From the NCBI RefSeq assembly GCF_014960965.1, contig NZ_CP063169.1, positions 3,319,581 through 3,383,580 on the forward strand: a stretch of 64,000 nucleotides of DNA, given 5' to 3'. Positions 35,373 to 42,893 of the stretch are shown piece after piece (the stretch's first letter is position 1; each line of letters opens with the position of its first letter). The DNA comes from Ruania alkalisoli (GTDB taxonomy: Bacteria > Actinomycetota > Actinomycetes > Actinomycetales > Beutenbergiaceae). The notes below the pieces were generated by a model. The model searched no databases. It saw only the letters and a program-made list of their open reading frames with translations, and was not told the DNA's origin. Both the position numbers and the translations under genes were made by a program.

Positions 35373-37157
35373 ATGACCGACCTCGACGCCCCGACCATCC
35401 CGGGTTTCCAGCTGCTCCGCCCACTCGGGCACGGCGGGTTCTCCGATGTCTACCTGTACCAGCAGCAGATGCCGCGGCGGGACGTCGCGATCAAGGTGCT
35501 GCGCACCGATTCCCTGACTCGGGACGCACGCGCCAGATTCGCGGCCGAGGCCCACCTGATGGCGCGACTGTCCGGGCACACCGGGATCGCTGACGTGCTC
35601 GCCGCCGATGTGGACGCCGACGGTGAGCCCTACCTGGTGATGGAGTACTGCCCCGGTGGCAGCCTGGGTGAGGTCTACCGCACACAGTCGATGAATGTGC
35701 CGGAGGTGCTGCGGCTCGGGGTACGGCTGGCGTGCGCCCTGGAGTCGGCGCATCAGCAGGGCATCGTGCACCGGGATGTGAAGCCGGCCAATATCCTGCT
35801 CACCGAGTACGGGATGGCCGTGCTCGCCGACTTCGGCATCTCCACGATCGACGACGCCTTCCCCGAGGCCCGCACGACCCGGCTCGAGCTGGACATGCAC
35901 GACCACACCAGCTCCGCCGTCGGGATGAGCTTGCCGTGGGCGGCACCGGAGGCGCTCGCCTCACCTCCGGTCTCGGATGCCCGCTCCGACCAGTACGGGC
36001 TGACGGCGACGCTGTACTCGCTCCTGGAGGGACGTTCCCCGCACGAGATCCCGGACGGCCCGAACGGGTCGGCGCATCTGACCGGCCGGATCCGCAGCGG
36101 ATTTGTCGCCGCCATGGCACGTACTGATGTGCCGCCGTCGCTGGAGGACGTCCTGCGCACCGGGATGGCCCACGCCCCCTCGGACCGGTTCGACTCGTGC
36201 CTGGACCTCGCACTGGCGCTGCAAGAGGTCCAGCGCGAACTCGGCGCGGGCGTCACGGCGCTCGAGGTCCCCCGCGGCGTCGGACAGGACCTGCTCCGCC
36301 TCGCCGCGGCCGATCCGGCACCCACGCAGATTCCCGACGGCGTCCCCTCCCCCGCCGCGCCCGTCACCGAGACTGAGGGCGCCCCGGGCACACGACTGCC
36401 GGTCGCCGCACCTGGTGAGTCCACCTGGCTGCCAGGGGAGGATGCTGCCGCCGCGGGCACACCGGGCAGCGCAGCACGAGACAACCCAGCACAGGGCATC
36501 TCAGCACCGGGTGAAGGCGAGGAACTCCGGGAGGAGGCACCGCCGTCGGGGGCCCTCTCCTCCGGCCGCTGGCGGGCCGGACCGGCGACCCTGACGCCGA
36601 TGGTGCCCACCGACCTGCCCACCGATGACAGCCCGGCGGCTCGTACGGCGGGCCGAGTGGCGCTCATCGCTGGGGTGGCCTTCGTGGTGCTGGCCCTGGT
36701 CGCGGGCGCCAGCATCCTCGTGGACTGGTTCTCCGTCCCGCACTTCAGCGGCCGCACGGTGGACAATCTTGAGGTGAGGCTCACCTCGGCGGGCGCCTAT
36801 GACGTGACCGTGCCGGAGGGGTTGGCCCCGCCCGATGAGGTGCAGTCCCGGGTCGTGGCCGCGGTCCCTGGCCCGGCCCTGGATGAGGGTGACACGGTGC
36901 TGCTCTCCCTCGATGCCGAGGTGTGGGCCCAGGGCGGCACGGTCGTGCTCAACCCCCACGAGGGCGAGGCGACCGGGACGCTGATCGAGGTCGAGGCCGG
37001 TGCGCTGCGGGATGGGCTGGATCTGGCCGAACCGGTCACGCCAGGGCTGGTGGTGCTGGCCGCAGCCCCAGAGGCGTACTTCGTGAACGTCGCCCCGGAG
37101 CTGGGGATCGCAGCGAGCGAGTCCACGCTGGTCCTGGTCCATGTCATCGAGGAGTGA
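35373..37157 (+). CDS. Membrane Ser/Thr protein kinase with a PASTA-like external domain
   Basis: The 594-residue protein has a complete Hanks-type kinase domain: G-loop GHGGFSDV (19-26), Lys41 in VAIKVL, Glu59, HRDVKPAN (catalytic Asp135), DFG at 153-155 and WAAPEAL. A ~190-residue Pro/Glu-rich linker follows. One membrane helix (VALIAGVAFVVLALVAG) leads to an external segment, VPHFSGRTVDNLEVRLTSAG then VVAAVPGPALDEGDTVLLSL, that reads like one PASTA domain followed by a second less clear unit. It probably senses the cell wall. AAGGAAGG precedes ATG 35373; the longer frame from 35259 lacks a site. It stands alone as an operon. Confidence 0.9.
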   Translation: MTDLDAPTIPGFQLLRPLGHGGFSDVYLYQQQMPRRDVAIKVLRTDSLTRDARARFAAEAHLMARLSGHTGIADVLAADVDADGEPYLVMEYCPGGSLGEVYRTQSMNVPEVLRLGVRLACALESAHQQGIVHRDVKPANILLTEYGMAVLADFGISTIDDAFPEARTTRLELDMHDHTSSAVGMSLPWAAPEALASPPVSDARSDQYGLTATLYSLLEGRSPHEIPDGPNGSAHLTGRIRSGFVAAMARTDVPPSLEDVLRTGMAHAPSDRFDSCLDLALALQEVQRELGAGVTALEVPRGVGQDLLRLAAADPAPTQIPDGVPSPAAPVTETEGAPGTRLPVAAPGESTWLPGEDAAAAGTPGSAARDNPAQGISAPGEGEELREEAPPSGALSSGRWRAGPATLTPMVPTDLPTDDSPAARTAGRVALIAGVAFVVLALVAGASILVDWFSVPHFSGRTVDNLEVRLTSAGAYDVTVPEGLAPPDEVQSRVVAAVPGPALDEGDTVLLSLDAEVWAQGGTVVLNPHEGEATGTLIEVEAGALRDGLDLAEPVTPGLVVLAAAPEAYFVNVAPELGIAASESTLVLVHVIEE

Positions 37158-37177
37158 GCGCTCCATCGACAGGTTCG

Positions 37178-37251
37178 TGCCCCCACAGGGACTCGAACCC
37201 TGACTGGACCGATTTTAAGTCGGCTGCCTCTGCCGATTGGGCTATGGGGGC
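37178..37251 (-). tRNA. tRNA with UAA anticodon, Leu-like but short variable arm
   Basis: The 74-nt gene folds with a 7-bp acceptor (GCCCCCA/TGGGGGC), discriminator A73, T arm CAGGG-TTCGAGT-CCCTG and an anticodon stem GCCGA/TCGGT carrying loop CTTAAAA, giving anticodon UAA (Leu, UUA/UUG). The D arm, GCCC-AATCGGCAGA-GGC, has the 3-bp stem and Leu-type spacing. The variable loop is only five bases (CCAGT), so the class II long arm expected of tRNA-Leu is missing. No CCA is encoded. It lies between the kinase and ndh genes. Confidence 0.8.
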
Positions 37252-37282
37252 GGCCGTTCGATCTTACGGGCCGACCGTCGCG

Positions 37283-38686
37283 CTACTTGCGTGCCCCGGC
37301 GCTGGCCTTCTGAGCGCCTGGCTTCTTGCTCGTGGCGGCCGTGATGAACGCCTCCCTCGGGCTCTGCAGCGATCCGAGGGCCACCATCTCGCGGTTGAAC
37401 AGCAGCGCGGTGGTCCAGTCGAGGAGGATGCGCGCCTTGCGGTTGAAGCTCGGCATCGCCCACATGTGGTAGGTCCGGTGCATGAACCACGCGATCGGAC
37501 CGCGCAGCTTGATGCCCTGGATCTGCGCGACGCCCTTGTAGAGCCCGAGCGAGGCGACCGTGCCGACGTTCCGGTGCGAGTACTCCTCGACCGGTTCGCC
37601 GCCGAGGAAGCGCACGATGTTGTCGCCGAGGTGGCGAGCCTGGCGCACGGCGTGCTGCGCGGTCGGGGCGCAGTACACGCCCTCCTCGCTCGTGGAGATG
37701 TCCGGGACGGCGGCGCAGTCGCCGGCCACCCAGGCGCCGTCGATGATCTCCCCGTCCTCGTCGGCCACCTGCAGCGTGGGCAGGGCGCGCACGCGCCCCA
37801 TCTGGTCCAGCGGCAGGTCGGTCTCGGCGAGCACCGGGTTGGCCTTCACACCGGCCGTCCACACGAGCGTGTCGGAGTAGAACTCCTCACCGTCGGAGCA
37901 GACGATCTTGCCGTCCTCCGCGGAGCTGAGGAAGGTGTTCAGCTTGATCTCGATGCCACGAGCGCGCAGCTGCTCAAGTGCGTAGCCGCCAAGCTCGTCA
38001 CCGAGTTCGGGCAGGATGCGGTGGGCTCCTTCGATGAGGACGAACCGCAGGTCCTCCTGGCGGATCGAGTCGAAGTCCTTACAGGCGTGCCTGGCCATGT
38101 CCTCGACTTCGGCGATGGCCTCGATACCGGCGAATCCGCCGCCGACGAAGGTGAAGGTGAGCATCCGCCGCCGCAGCTCGAGGTCCCAGGTGGATGCCGC
38201 CACATCCATCTTGTTGAGAACCTGGTTGCGCAGGGCGATGGCCTCTTCGATCTGCTTGAAGCCGATGCCGTTCTCGGCCAGGCCCGGAATGGGCAGCACG
38301 CGTGCCACGGCCCCCAGCGCCACCACCACGTGGTCGTAGGAGACCTGGTAGGGGTCGCCCTCGATCGGGGCGATGCTGGCCTTGCGCGTGGCGTGGTCCA
38401 GACCGGTTACGCGACCGGAGATGACGGTGCAGCCACGCAGCAGACGCCGGTGCGGGGCCACCACGTGGCGCGGCTCGATCGAGCCAGCCGCTGCCTCGGG
38501 CAGGAACGGCTGGTAGGTCATGTACGAGCGCGGGTCCACCACGACGATCGCGACCTCACGGCGCCCCATGCGCTTGCGGATCTGCAGCGCGGTATAGAGA
38601 CCGACGTACCCGCCACCCAGGATGAGGATGCGCGGGACCTTCCGGGCCTTGGAGACAGCGTGCGTGGTGGCGGCCAATTCGCTCAT
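37283..38686 (-). CDS. ndh: Type II NADH dehydrogenase
   Basis: The 467-residue flavoprotein moves electrons from NADH to quinone without pumping protons. The FAD-binding motif GGGYVG is at residues 24-29 and the NADH-binding motif VGGGFAGIE follows near residue 178. The C-terminal region (RGPIAWFMHRTYHMWAMP) is the membrane-associated part. The gene stands alone on the minus strand after the tRNA gene. Specificity for NADH against NADPH is assumed from the family. Confidence 0.92.
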   Translation of the reverse strand: MSELAATTHAVSKARKVPRILILGGGYVGLYTALQIRKRMGRREVAIVVVDPRSYMTYQPFLPEAAAGSIEPRHVVAPHRRLLRGCTVISGRVTGLDHATRKASIAPIEGDPYQVSYDHVVVALGAVARVLPIPGLAENGIGFKQIEEAIALRNQVLNKMDVAASTWDLELRRRMLTFTFVGGGFAGIEAIAEVEDMARHACKDFDSIRQEDLRFVLIEGAHRILPELGDELGGYALEQLRARGIEIKLNTFLSSAEDGKIVCSDGEEFYSDTLVWTAGVKANPVLAETDLPLDQMGRVRALPTLQVADEDGEIIDGAWVAGDCAAVPDISTSEEGVYCAPTAQHAVRQARHLGDNIVRFLGGEPVEEYSHRNVGTVASLGLYKGVAQIQGIKLRGPIAWFMHRTYHMWAMPSFNRKARILLDWTTALLFNREMVALGSLQSPREAFITAATSKKPGAQKASAGARK

Positions 38687-38798
38687 CCCTTCAGTCTAGG
38701 ACCGCAGGCGCGTGCGGACGTTGTGTGCTTGCACACCACCGCCTTCGCCGGCGCACCATCGCCGGCACCCTCGATGCGCCCGATGTGCCCTCGGACAG

Positions 38799-39635
38799 CT
38801 ACGCCGTTCCGGGGCGGCATCGCAGCAACACCTCGTCGAGCATGGCCTCGGTCAGCCGCCCGGTGAAGGTGTTCTGCTGGGACACGTGATAGCTGCCGAT
38901 GACGGCGACCCCTCGCCCGCCCGGGCTCCTCACCAGTGCCTCGGCGCCGTGCCCGAAACGAGGCAGCGGCCGCGGCACGTGCCAGCCGAGCCGGCGCAGG
39001 GAGGCGAAGGATGCCTGCCACCCGATAGCACCAAGAGTGAGAATCGCCGTCAGGTGGGGTGAGAGTAGTTCCACCTCGCGGTCCAGCCACGGGGCGCATG
39101 CACGCTTCTCCTGAGGCGTGGGGGCATTGTCAGGGGGTGCGCACCGGACGGCGGCCGCGATACGCGCACCGGTGAGCCGCAGACCGTCAGCCGCATCGAG
39201 GCTCTCCGGCTGGCTGGCGAAGCCGGCACGGTGGAGAGCTGCGAAGATCCAGTCCCCCGAGCGGTCCCCGGTGAACACCCGGCCGGTGCGGTTGGCTCCA
39301 TGGGCTGCGGGCGCGAGGCCGACGATCAGCAGCTGGGCACGCTCATCGCCGAACCCCGGGGCCGGCCGGCCCCAGTAGGGCTCATTCTCGAATGCCCGAC
39401 GGCGCGTGGTCGCCACCTGCTCACGCCACGACACCAGCCGTGGGCAGGCACGGCAGACACTGGACCGGGCATCGAGCATAGGCAGGTCGCGCGCGGAGGC
39501 GGCCAGGCGGGCGACATCCTCAGGAGTGCGGGCGCGGGTGGTGCGTGGACGAGCAGGGTCGCCGGGCCAGCCAGTGCCGGGCGGGACCGGGGAGTCGAAG
39601 CGGTCTCCGGTGCGTGGGTGCGGCCGTGAGGTCAT
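38799..39635 (-). CDS. Uracil-DNA glycosylase, family 5 (UdgB) type
   Basis: The 278-residue protein excises damaged bases from DNA. The active-site motif GLAPAAHGANRTGRVFTGD fits the family 5 pattern, with Ala-rich loop in place of the usual Asp/His motif. Cysteines at 61 and 64 (CRAC) with CAPPDN and KRACAPW form a likely iron-sulfur cluster site. The C-terminal motif is VIGSYHVSQQNTFTGRL. It is followed by the deacylase gene on the same strand. Confidence 0.88.
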   Translation of the reverse strand: MTSRPHPRTGDRFDSPVPPGTGWPGDPARPRTTRARTPEDVARLAASARDLPMLDARSSVCRACPRLVSWREQVATTRRRAFENEPYWGRPAPGFGDERAQLLIVGLAPAAHGANRTGRVFTGDRSGDWIFAALHRAGFASQPESLDAADGLRLTGARIAAAVRCAPPDNAPTPQEKRACAPWLDREVELLSPHLTAILTLGAIGWQASFASLRRLGWHVPRPLPRFGHGAEALVRSPGGRGVAVIGSYHVSQQNTFTGRLTEAMLDEVLLRCRPGTA

Positions 39636-39672
39636 GGTCAGTGAGTCGTCGGCGCCGGTTCAGGGGCATGGC

Positions 39673-40140
39673 TCATACATCCGTCACGTCCGCGATGGTG
39701 GCCTGCAGGTGAGCGATGAGTGCCCCGCCGTCGAGCGTGACCCCGACTCCGTGGGCCCCGCCGCCGATGGAGACCCGCCCGGTGATGCGTTCGTCGGCGA
39801 TGACCGGCCACGCACGGGTCGCCCCGAACGGGGTGATCGTGCCGCGTTCGTACCCGGTGACCTCCTTGGCGGTGGCCGCATCCGGCATGGACAGGCGGTT
39901 CACGCCCAGCAGTGTGCGCAACTTCGGCCAGGAGATGGAGCGGCTGCCGGGAACCAGCACGAACAGGTAATCGCCCTCACCTCGACGCACAACCATCGTC
40001 TTGATGAGCCGGTCTGGTTCCAGCCCGCGTGCGGCGGCGGCCTCCTCGAGCGAGCCGACCGGCCCGTGGCGCGTGACCTCGTGGGCGATCCCGGAGCTTG
40101 CGAGGGCCTCGAGCGCGGGAGTGGAGGGAGTGTCGACCAT
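39673..40140 (-). CDS. YbaK/EbsC family aminoacyl-tRNA deacylase-like protein
   Basis: The 155-residue protein matches the YbaK/ProX editing domain family, which removes mischarged amino acids such as Cys or Ala from tRNA. Supporting fragments are DRLIKTMVVRRGEGDYLFVL, WPKLRTLLGVNRLSM and the Gly-rich FGATRAWPVIADERI then SIGGGAHG. It is read in the same direction as the glycosylase gene downstream. A G-quadruplex-like motif lies 62-80 bp upstream of its start. Confidence 0.88.
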   Translation of the reverse strand: MVDTPSTPALEALASSGIAHEVTRHGPVGSLEEAAAARGLEPDRLIKTMVVRRGEGDYLFVLVPGSRSISWPKLRTLLGVNRLSMPDAATAKEVTGYERGTITPFGATRAWPVIADERITGRVSIGGGAHGVGVTLDGGALIAHLQATIADVTDV

Positions 40141-40201
40141 GACCCGATCATCTCACTCCTGACCTGCACGAACGCTGACTTGCTCGGCCTTCGCGGGTGG
40201 T

Positions 40202-40220
40202 GGGTGAGGGTGAGGGTGGG
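40202..40220 (+). other. G-quadruplex-type motif
   Basis: GGGTGAGGGTGAGGGTGGG has four G3 runs with loops of 3, 3 and 1. It lies on the strand opposite to the deacylase gene, 62-80 bp upstream of the start, and just after the end of the GntR gene. Confidence 0.5.
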
Positions 40221-40242
40221 TGGAGCGGGGGGTGAGCGCGGG

Positions 40243-40614
40243 TCAGGGCTCCGGCCGGGCGAGCGCGCGATCGATCGCTGCCCGCACCGCGGCCGAGTCG
40301 GCACCGAGCTCCCGGGCACGCTGAACGAGTTCCTCGGCCAGTGTGAGCACTGCTGGCGGCACCTGTGGGGCCACGGCCCCCTCGGCTACCCGGGTCCCGC
40401 CGCCTCTCCGGGAGACCAGCCACCCCGCGTCCTCCAGCTCCCGGTAGGCGCGGGCGACCGTCCCGGCAGCGACCCCGAGATCGGCGGCGAGCTGGCGGAT
40501 CGGAGGCAGCCGGGCTCCTGCGGGAAGCCCACCGGCGTGCACCAGGGCGAGCAGCTGGCGGCGGAGCTGTTCGTACGGAGGTGTGGGGTCGCCGTCATCG
40601 ATGCGTACTTGCAC
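40243..40614 (-). CDS. GntR family regulator, YtrA type
   Basis: The 123-residue protein has the winged helix-turn-helix of the YtrA subfamily (PTPPYEQLRRQLLALV; LPPIRQLAADLGVAAGTVAR; YRELEDAGWLVSRRGGGT) and only a short C-terminal helix for dimerisation. It starts 3 nt after the stop of the membrane protein gene, and the two are one operon. It probably represses that operon and the divergent VOC gene through the long inverted repeat at 41497-41562. Confidence 0.9.
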   Translation of the reverse strand: MQVRIDDGDPTPPYEQLRRQLLALVHAGGLPAGARLPPIRQLAADLGVAAGTVARAYRELEDAGWLVSRRGGGTRVAEGAVAPQVPPAVLTLAEELVQRARELGADSAAVRAAIDRALARPEP

Positions 40615-40617
40615 GAC

Positions 40618-41484
40618 TCACGCCTCCCGCGAGGTGCGGGCCGGTCGCGGGGAGAACGCAGTCACGGCCAGGGCCGTGGCACTCACCGCCGCGAGCACCA
40701 GGGAGGCGAGGGTTGTGGCCATCGCTACCCGCACGGATGCCGGTGTATCGGGCGCGAACGCCGGCGAGAGCAGGCTGAACATCACCAGTCCTGCCGCCGT
40801 GGCCCCGACTGCCAGCGCGACCACGAGAAGTGTGGCGGCCACCGCGCTGGTGCGTGTGGCGTCATCGGCCGCTTGGTCGGGCGCGTCGAGCTGCCCGCGT
40901 GGGCGGGAGACGACGAGCCGGACATTGACCGCCACCAGCACGAGCAGCACCACGAACGCCACGGCCAACGGTCCGGTGTAGAAGGCCCCAGCCCAGGGTG
41001 ACCTGGTTCCGTGGCAGTTCGGCCCGCAGGTGTAGCTCAGGGAGCGACCGTCCGGATCGGCCGCGAGCGTCGTGATCACCGCCGCAGCCACCAGCAGCAC
41101 GATGCCGAGACCCAGCAGCACCGCACCACGCCGGGGGAGATAACGCCGCAGACTGCGCACCTCCAACGCGGCTCCCCCGTCCCGCAAGGCCGAACGCGTC
41201 ACCATCTCCGCAGCGATCCCGCCGATCACCCACACGATCGCGGCCACGAACGGGGTGAGCGCGAGACCCTGGCCGTGCGCCCCCAGGGCCGAGACGTCCA
41301 TGACCACCCGCACCGCCAGGACAACGGCGACGACCCGTGCGAGCGTGATCACCTGCCGGACCCGACGGACACCGTCGTGACCCGAACGCGGTGCCGGCCC
41401 TCGGGTGAGCGCCACGAGCACCACCACGATCGCCACAGCGGCGATGAGTACGAGCGCGAGGAAGACCCAGACGATCCCGGTCAT
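40618..41484 (-). CDS. Membrane protein of unknown function next to GntR
   Basis: The 288-residue protein has about eight hydrophobic segments and no known signature. Its largest soluble stretch is LRDGGAALEVRSLRRYLPRR in the middle, and one periplasmic loop holds two Cys in TCGPNCHGTR. The frame opens earlier, but AAGGAGGG precedes ATG 41484. YtrA-type regulators often control membrane or efflux proteins, so an export or stress role is an inference. Confidence 0.75.
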   Translation of the reverse strand: MTGIVWVFLALVLIAAVAIVVVLVALTRGPAPRSGHDGVRRVRQVITLARVVAVVLAVRVVMDVSALGAHGQGLALTPFVAAIVWVIGGIAAEMVTRSALRDGGAALEVRSLRRYLPRRGAVLLGLGIVLLVAAAVITTLAADPDGRSLSYTCGPNCHGTRSPWAGAFYTGPLAVAFVVLLVLVAVNVRLVVSRPRGQLDAPDQAADDATRTSAVAATLLVVALAVGATAAGLVMFSLLSPAFAPDTPASVRVAMATTLASLVLAAVSATALAVTAFSPRPARTSREA

Positions 41485-41496
41485 CACACCCTCCTT

Positions 41497-41562
41497 CTTG
41501 TATCGTCTACTTGACACAAAGATGCACCAGCCCGACAGTTTGTGTCAAATACTCGATACAAG
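41497..41562. promoter_or_regulatory. Long inverted-repeat operator region between divergent genes
   Basis: CTTGTATCG-N5-TTGACACAAA (41497-41520) occurs inverted at 41539-41562 (TTTGTGTCAA...CGATACAAG), with an 18-nt spacer. The outer 9 and inner 10 bases match exactly; only the 5-bp core differs. Both flanking genes face away from it. It fits a pair of GntR (YtrA-type) operators, each overlapping a promoter. Confidence 0.75.
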
Positions 41563-41571
41563 AGGAGTCCG

Positions 41572-41961
41572 ATGACTCGCGGCACCCTGCACCACCTGGA
41601 GATCTGGCTACCGAGTGAGGAAGCAACGCGCAGCTGGACGTGGCTGCTGACCGAGCTCGGCTACACCTGTACCTCCCGCTGGCCCGAAGGATCGTCCTGG
41701 TCGCTCGGACCCACCTACCTGGTGCTCGAGCACGGGCCGGACGTCACCGGAGATCGCGCGCTGCGCCGTCAGCCGGGAATGAACCACCTCGCCTTCGACG
41801 GCGGAACCCGGGCTCAGGTGGACGCCCTCACCGTGGCGGCGGGGCACCACGGGTGGACCCTGATGTTCGCCGACCGGCATCCGTGGGCAGGAGGAGACGA
41901 TCACTACGCCGCCTACCTCGAGGACGGGCACGGATTCGAGGTCGAGATCGTCGCACCCTGA
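41572..41961 (+). CDS. VOC family protein (glyoxalase/bleomycin resistance type)
   Basis: The 129-residue protein has a single vicinal-oxygen-chelate fold: LHHLEIW near the start, NHLAFDGG in the middle and HGFEVEIVAP at the end, placing the usual metal ligands. It might bind or modify a toxic compound. The ATG at 41572 is preceded by AGAGGAG, 5 nt away. It is divergent from the GntR/membrane-protein operon and shares the inverted-repeat operator. Confidence 0.88.
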   Translation: MTRGTLHHLEIWLPSEEATRSWTWLLTELGYTCTSRWPEGSSWSLGPTYLVLEHGPDVTGDRALRRQPGMNHLAFDGGTRAQVDALTVAAGHHGWTLMFADRHPWAGGDDHYAAYLEDGHGFEVEIVAP

Positions 41962-41974
41962 CGCCACGCCGTCG

Positions 41975-42000
41975 GAGCACGGCGAAACGCCGGTGTGCTC
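41975..42000 (+). terminator. Imperfect hairpin after the VOC gene
   Basis: GAGCAC-GGCG pairs with CGCC-(GGT)-GTGCTC around an AAA loop; a three-base bulge interrupts one side. Weak terminator candidate. Confidence 0.4.
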
Positions 42001-42056
42001 ACCACCAGTGTCAGCACCCTGTGGTTGGCTGAAGGTGCACGGAAGGTGAGGCGCAG

Positions 42057-42803
42057 ATGACCACGTGGCTGGACGGACCACTGCTCGGGTTCGACACCGA
42101 GACCACCGGCGTCAACCCGTTCCGCGACCGGATCGTCAGCGCGGCCCTGATCGGCCGTGGTCCCCGCGGCAGTGCCCAGCGGGTCTGGCTGCTGAACCCT
42201 GGCGTCCCCATCCCGGAGGAAGCCGCCGCCATCCACCAGATCACGACGGCGCACGCCACCGAGCACGGAATGGCACCTCGCGAAGCGCTCGCCCAGATCT
42301 CCGCCGAGCTGCTGGCCGCCTTCCGCCGCGGCACACCGGTGGTGGCCTACAACGCCGCCTTCGACCTGACGATTCTCGAACGTGAGCTGGAGCGCCACGG
42401 GCTCCCCACACTCGGCGAAGAGCTCGGCGGCCCGCTCGCCCCGGTGCTCGACCCCCTGCTGCTCGATCGGGGGCTGGCCGCCGACCGGAATGGCCGGCGC
42501 ACCCTGCTGGACCTGTGCGGATACTACGGCGTGCAGGAGAACGGGCGCCTGCACACGGCGGACGTGGATGTCGCCGCCACGTTGGACATTCTCGCCGCGC
42601 AGGTCCGCGACCATCCCGAGCTGACCCGCCAGTCTCCGGCCACCCTCCACCACTGGCAGGCACACCAGCACAGCCGGTGGGCCCGTGCCGAGGTGGAGCG
42701 CCGCCGGCGCTCCAGCCGCGCCGCGCCCGCTCCTGGCTGGCCCTTGCACACCAGTGACCCCACTGCGCCGGGCGCCCGCGGCCCGGGAGCGCGTTCCGCC
42801 TGA
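42057..42803 (+). CDS. DEDDh-type 3'-5' exonuclease (DnaQ/RNase T fold)
   Basis: The 248-residue protein carries the exonuclease motifs: FDTETTG (Asp13 and Glu15), the middle Asp in VAYNAAFDLTIL and the final HTADVDVAATLDIL. It is a single-domain family member, so it may act in repair or RNA processing rather than in polymerase proofreading. The last ~50 residues are Arg/Pro-rich. It ends 90 bp before the ABC exporter gene with no sign of co-transcription. Confidence 0.9.
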   Translation: MTTWLDGPLLGFDTETTGVNPFRDRIVSAALIGRGPRGSAQRVWLLNPGVPIPEEAAAIHQITTAHATEHGMAPREALAQISAELLAAFRRGTPVVAYNAAFDLTILERELERHGLPTLGEELGGPLAPVLDPLLLDRGLAADRNGRRTLLDLCGYYGVQENGRLHTADVDVAATLDILAAQVRDHPELTRQSPATLHHWQAHQHSRWARAEVERRRRSSRAAPAPGWPLHTSDPTAPGARGPGARSA

Positions 42804-42893
42804 GACGGCACGGATGCTGGACCGGGAGGAATCTCCCGCGCCGGCGCGCGTTGCACCTGGTGGTTCCCTGCCCGCACCAGCTCGAGGAGATCC

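Noticed and set aside
37178-37251. tRNA pseudogene
   Set aside because: All stems pair well and the invariant T-loop and D-loop bases are present; only the variable-arm class is unusual.
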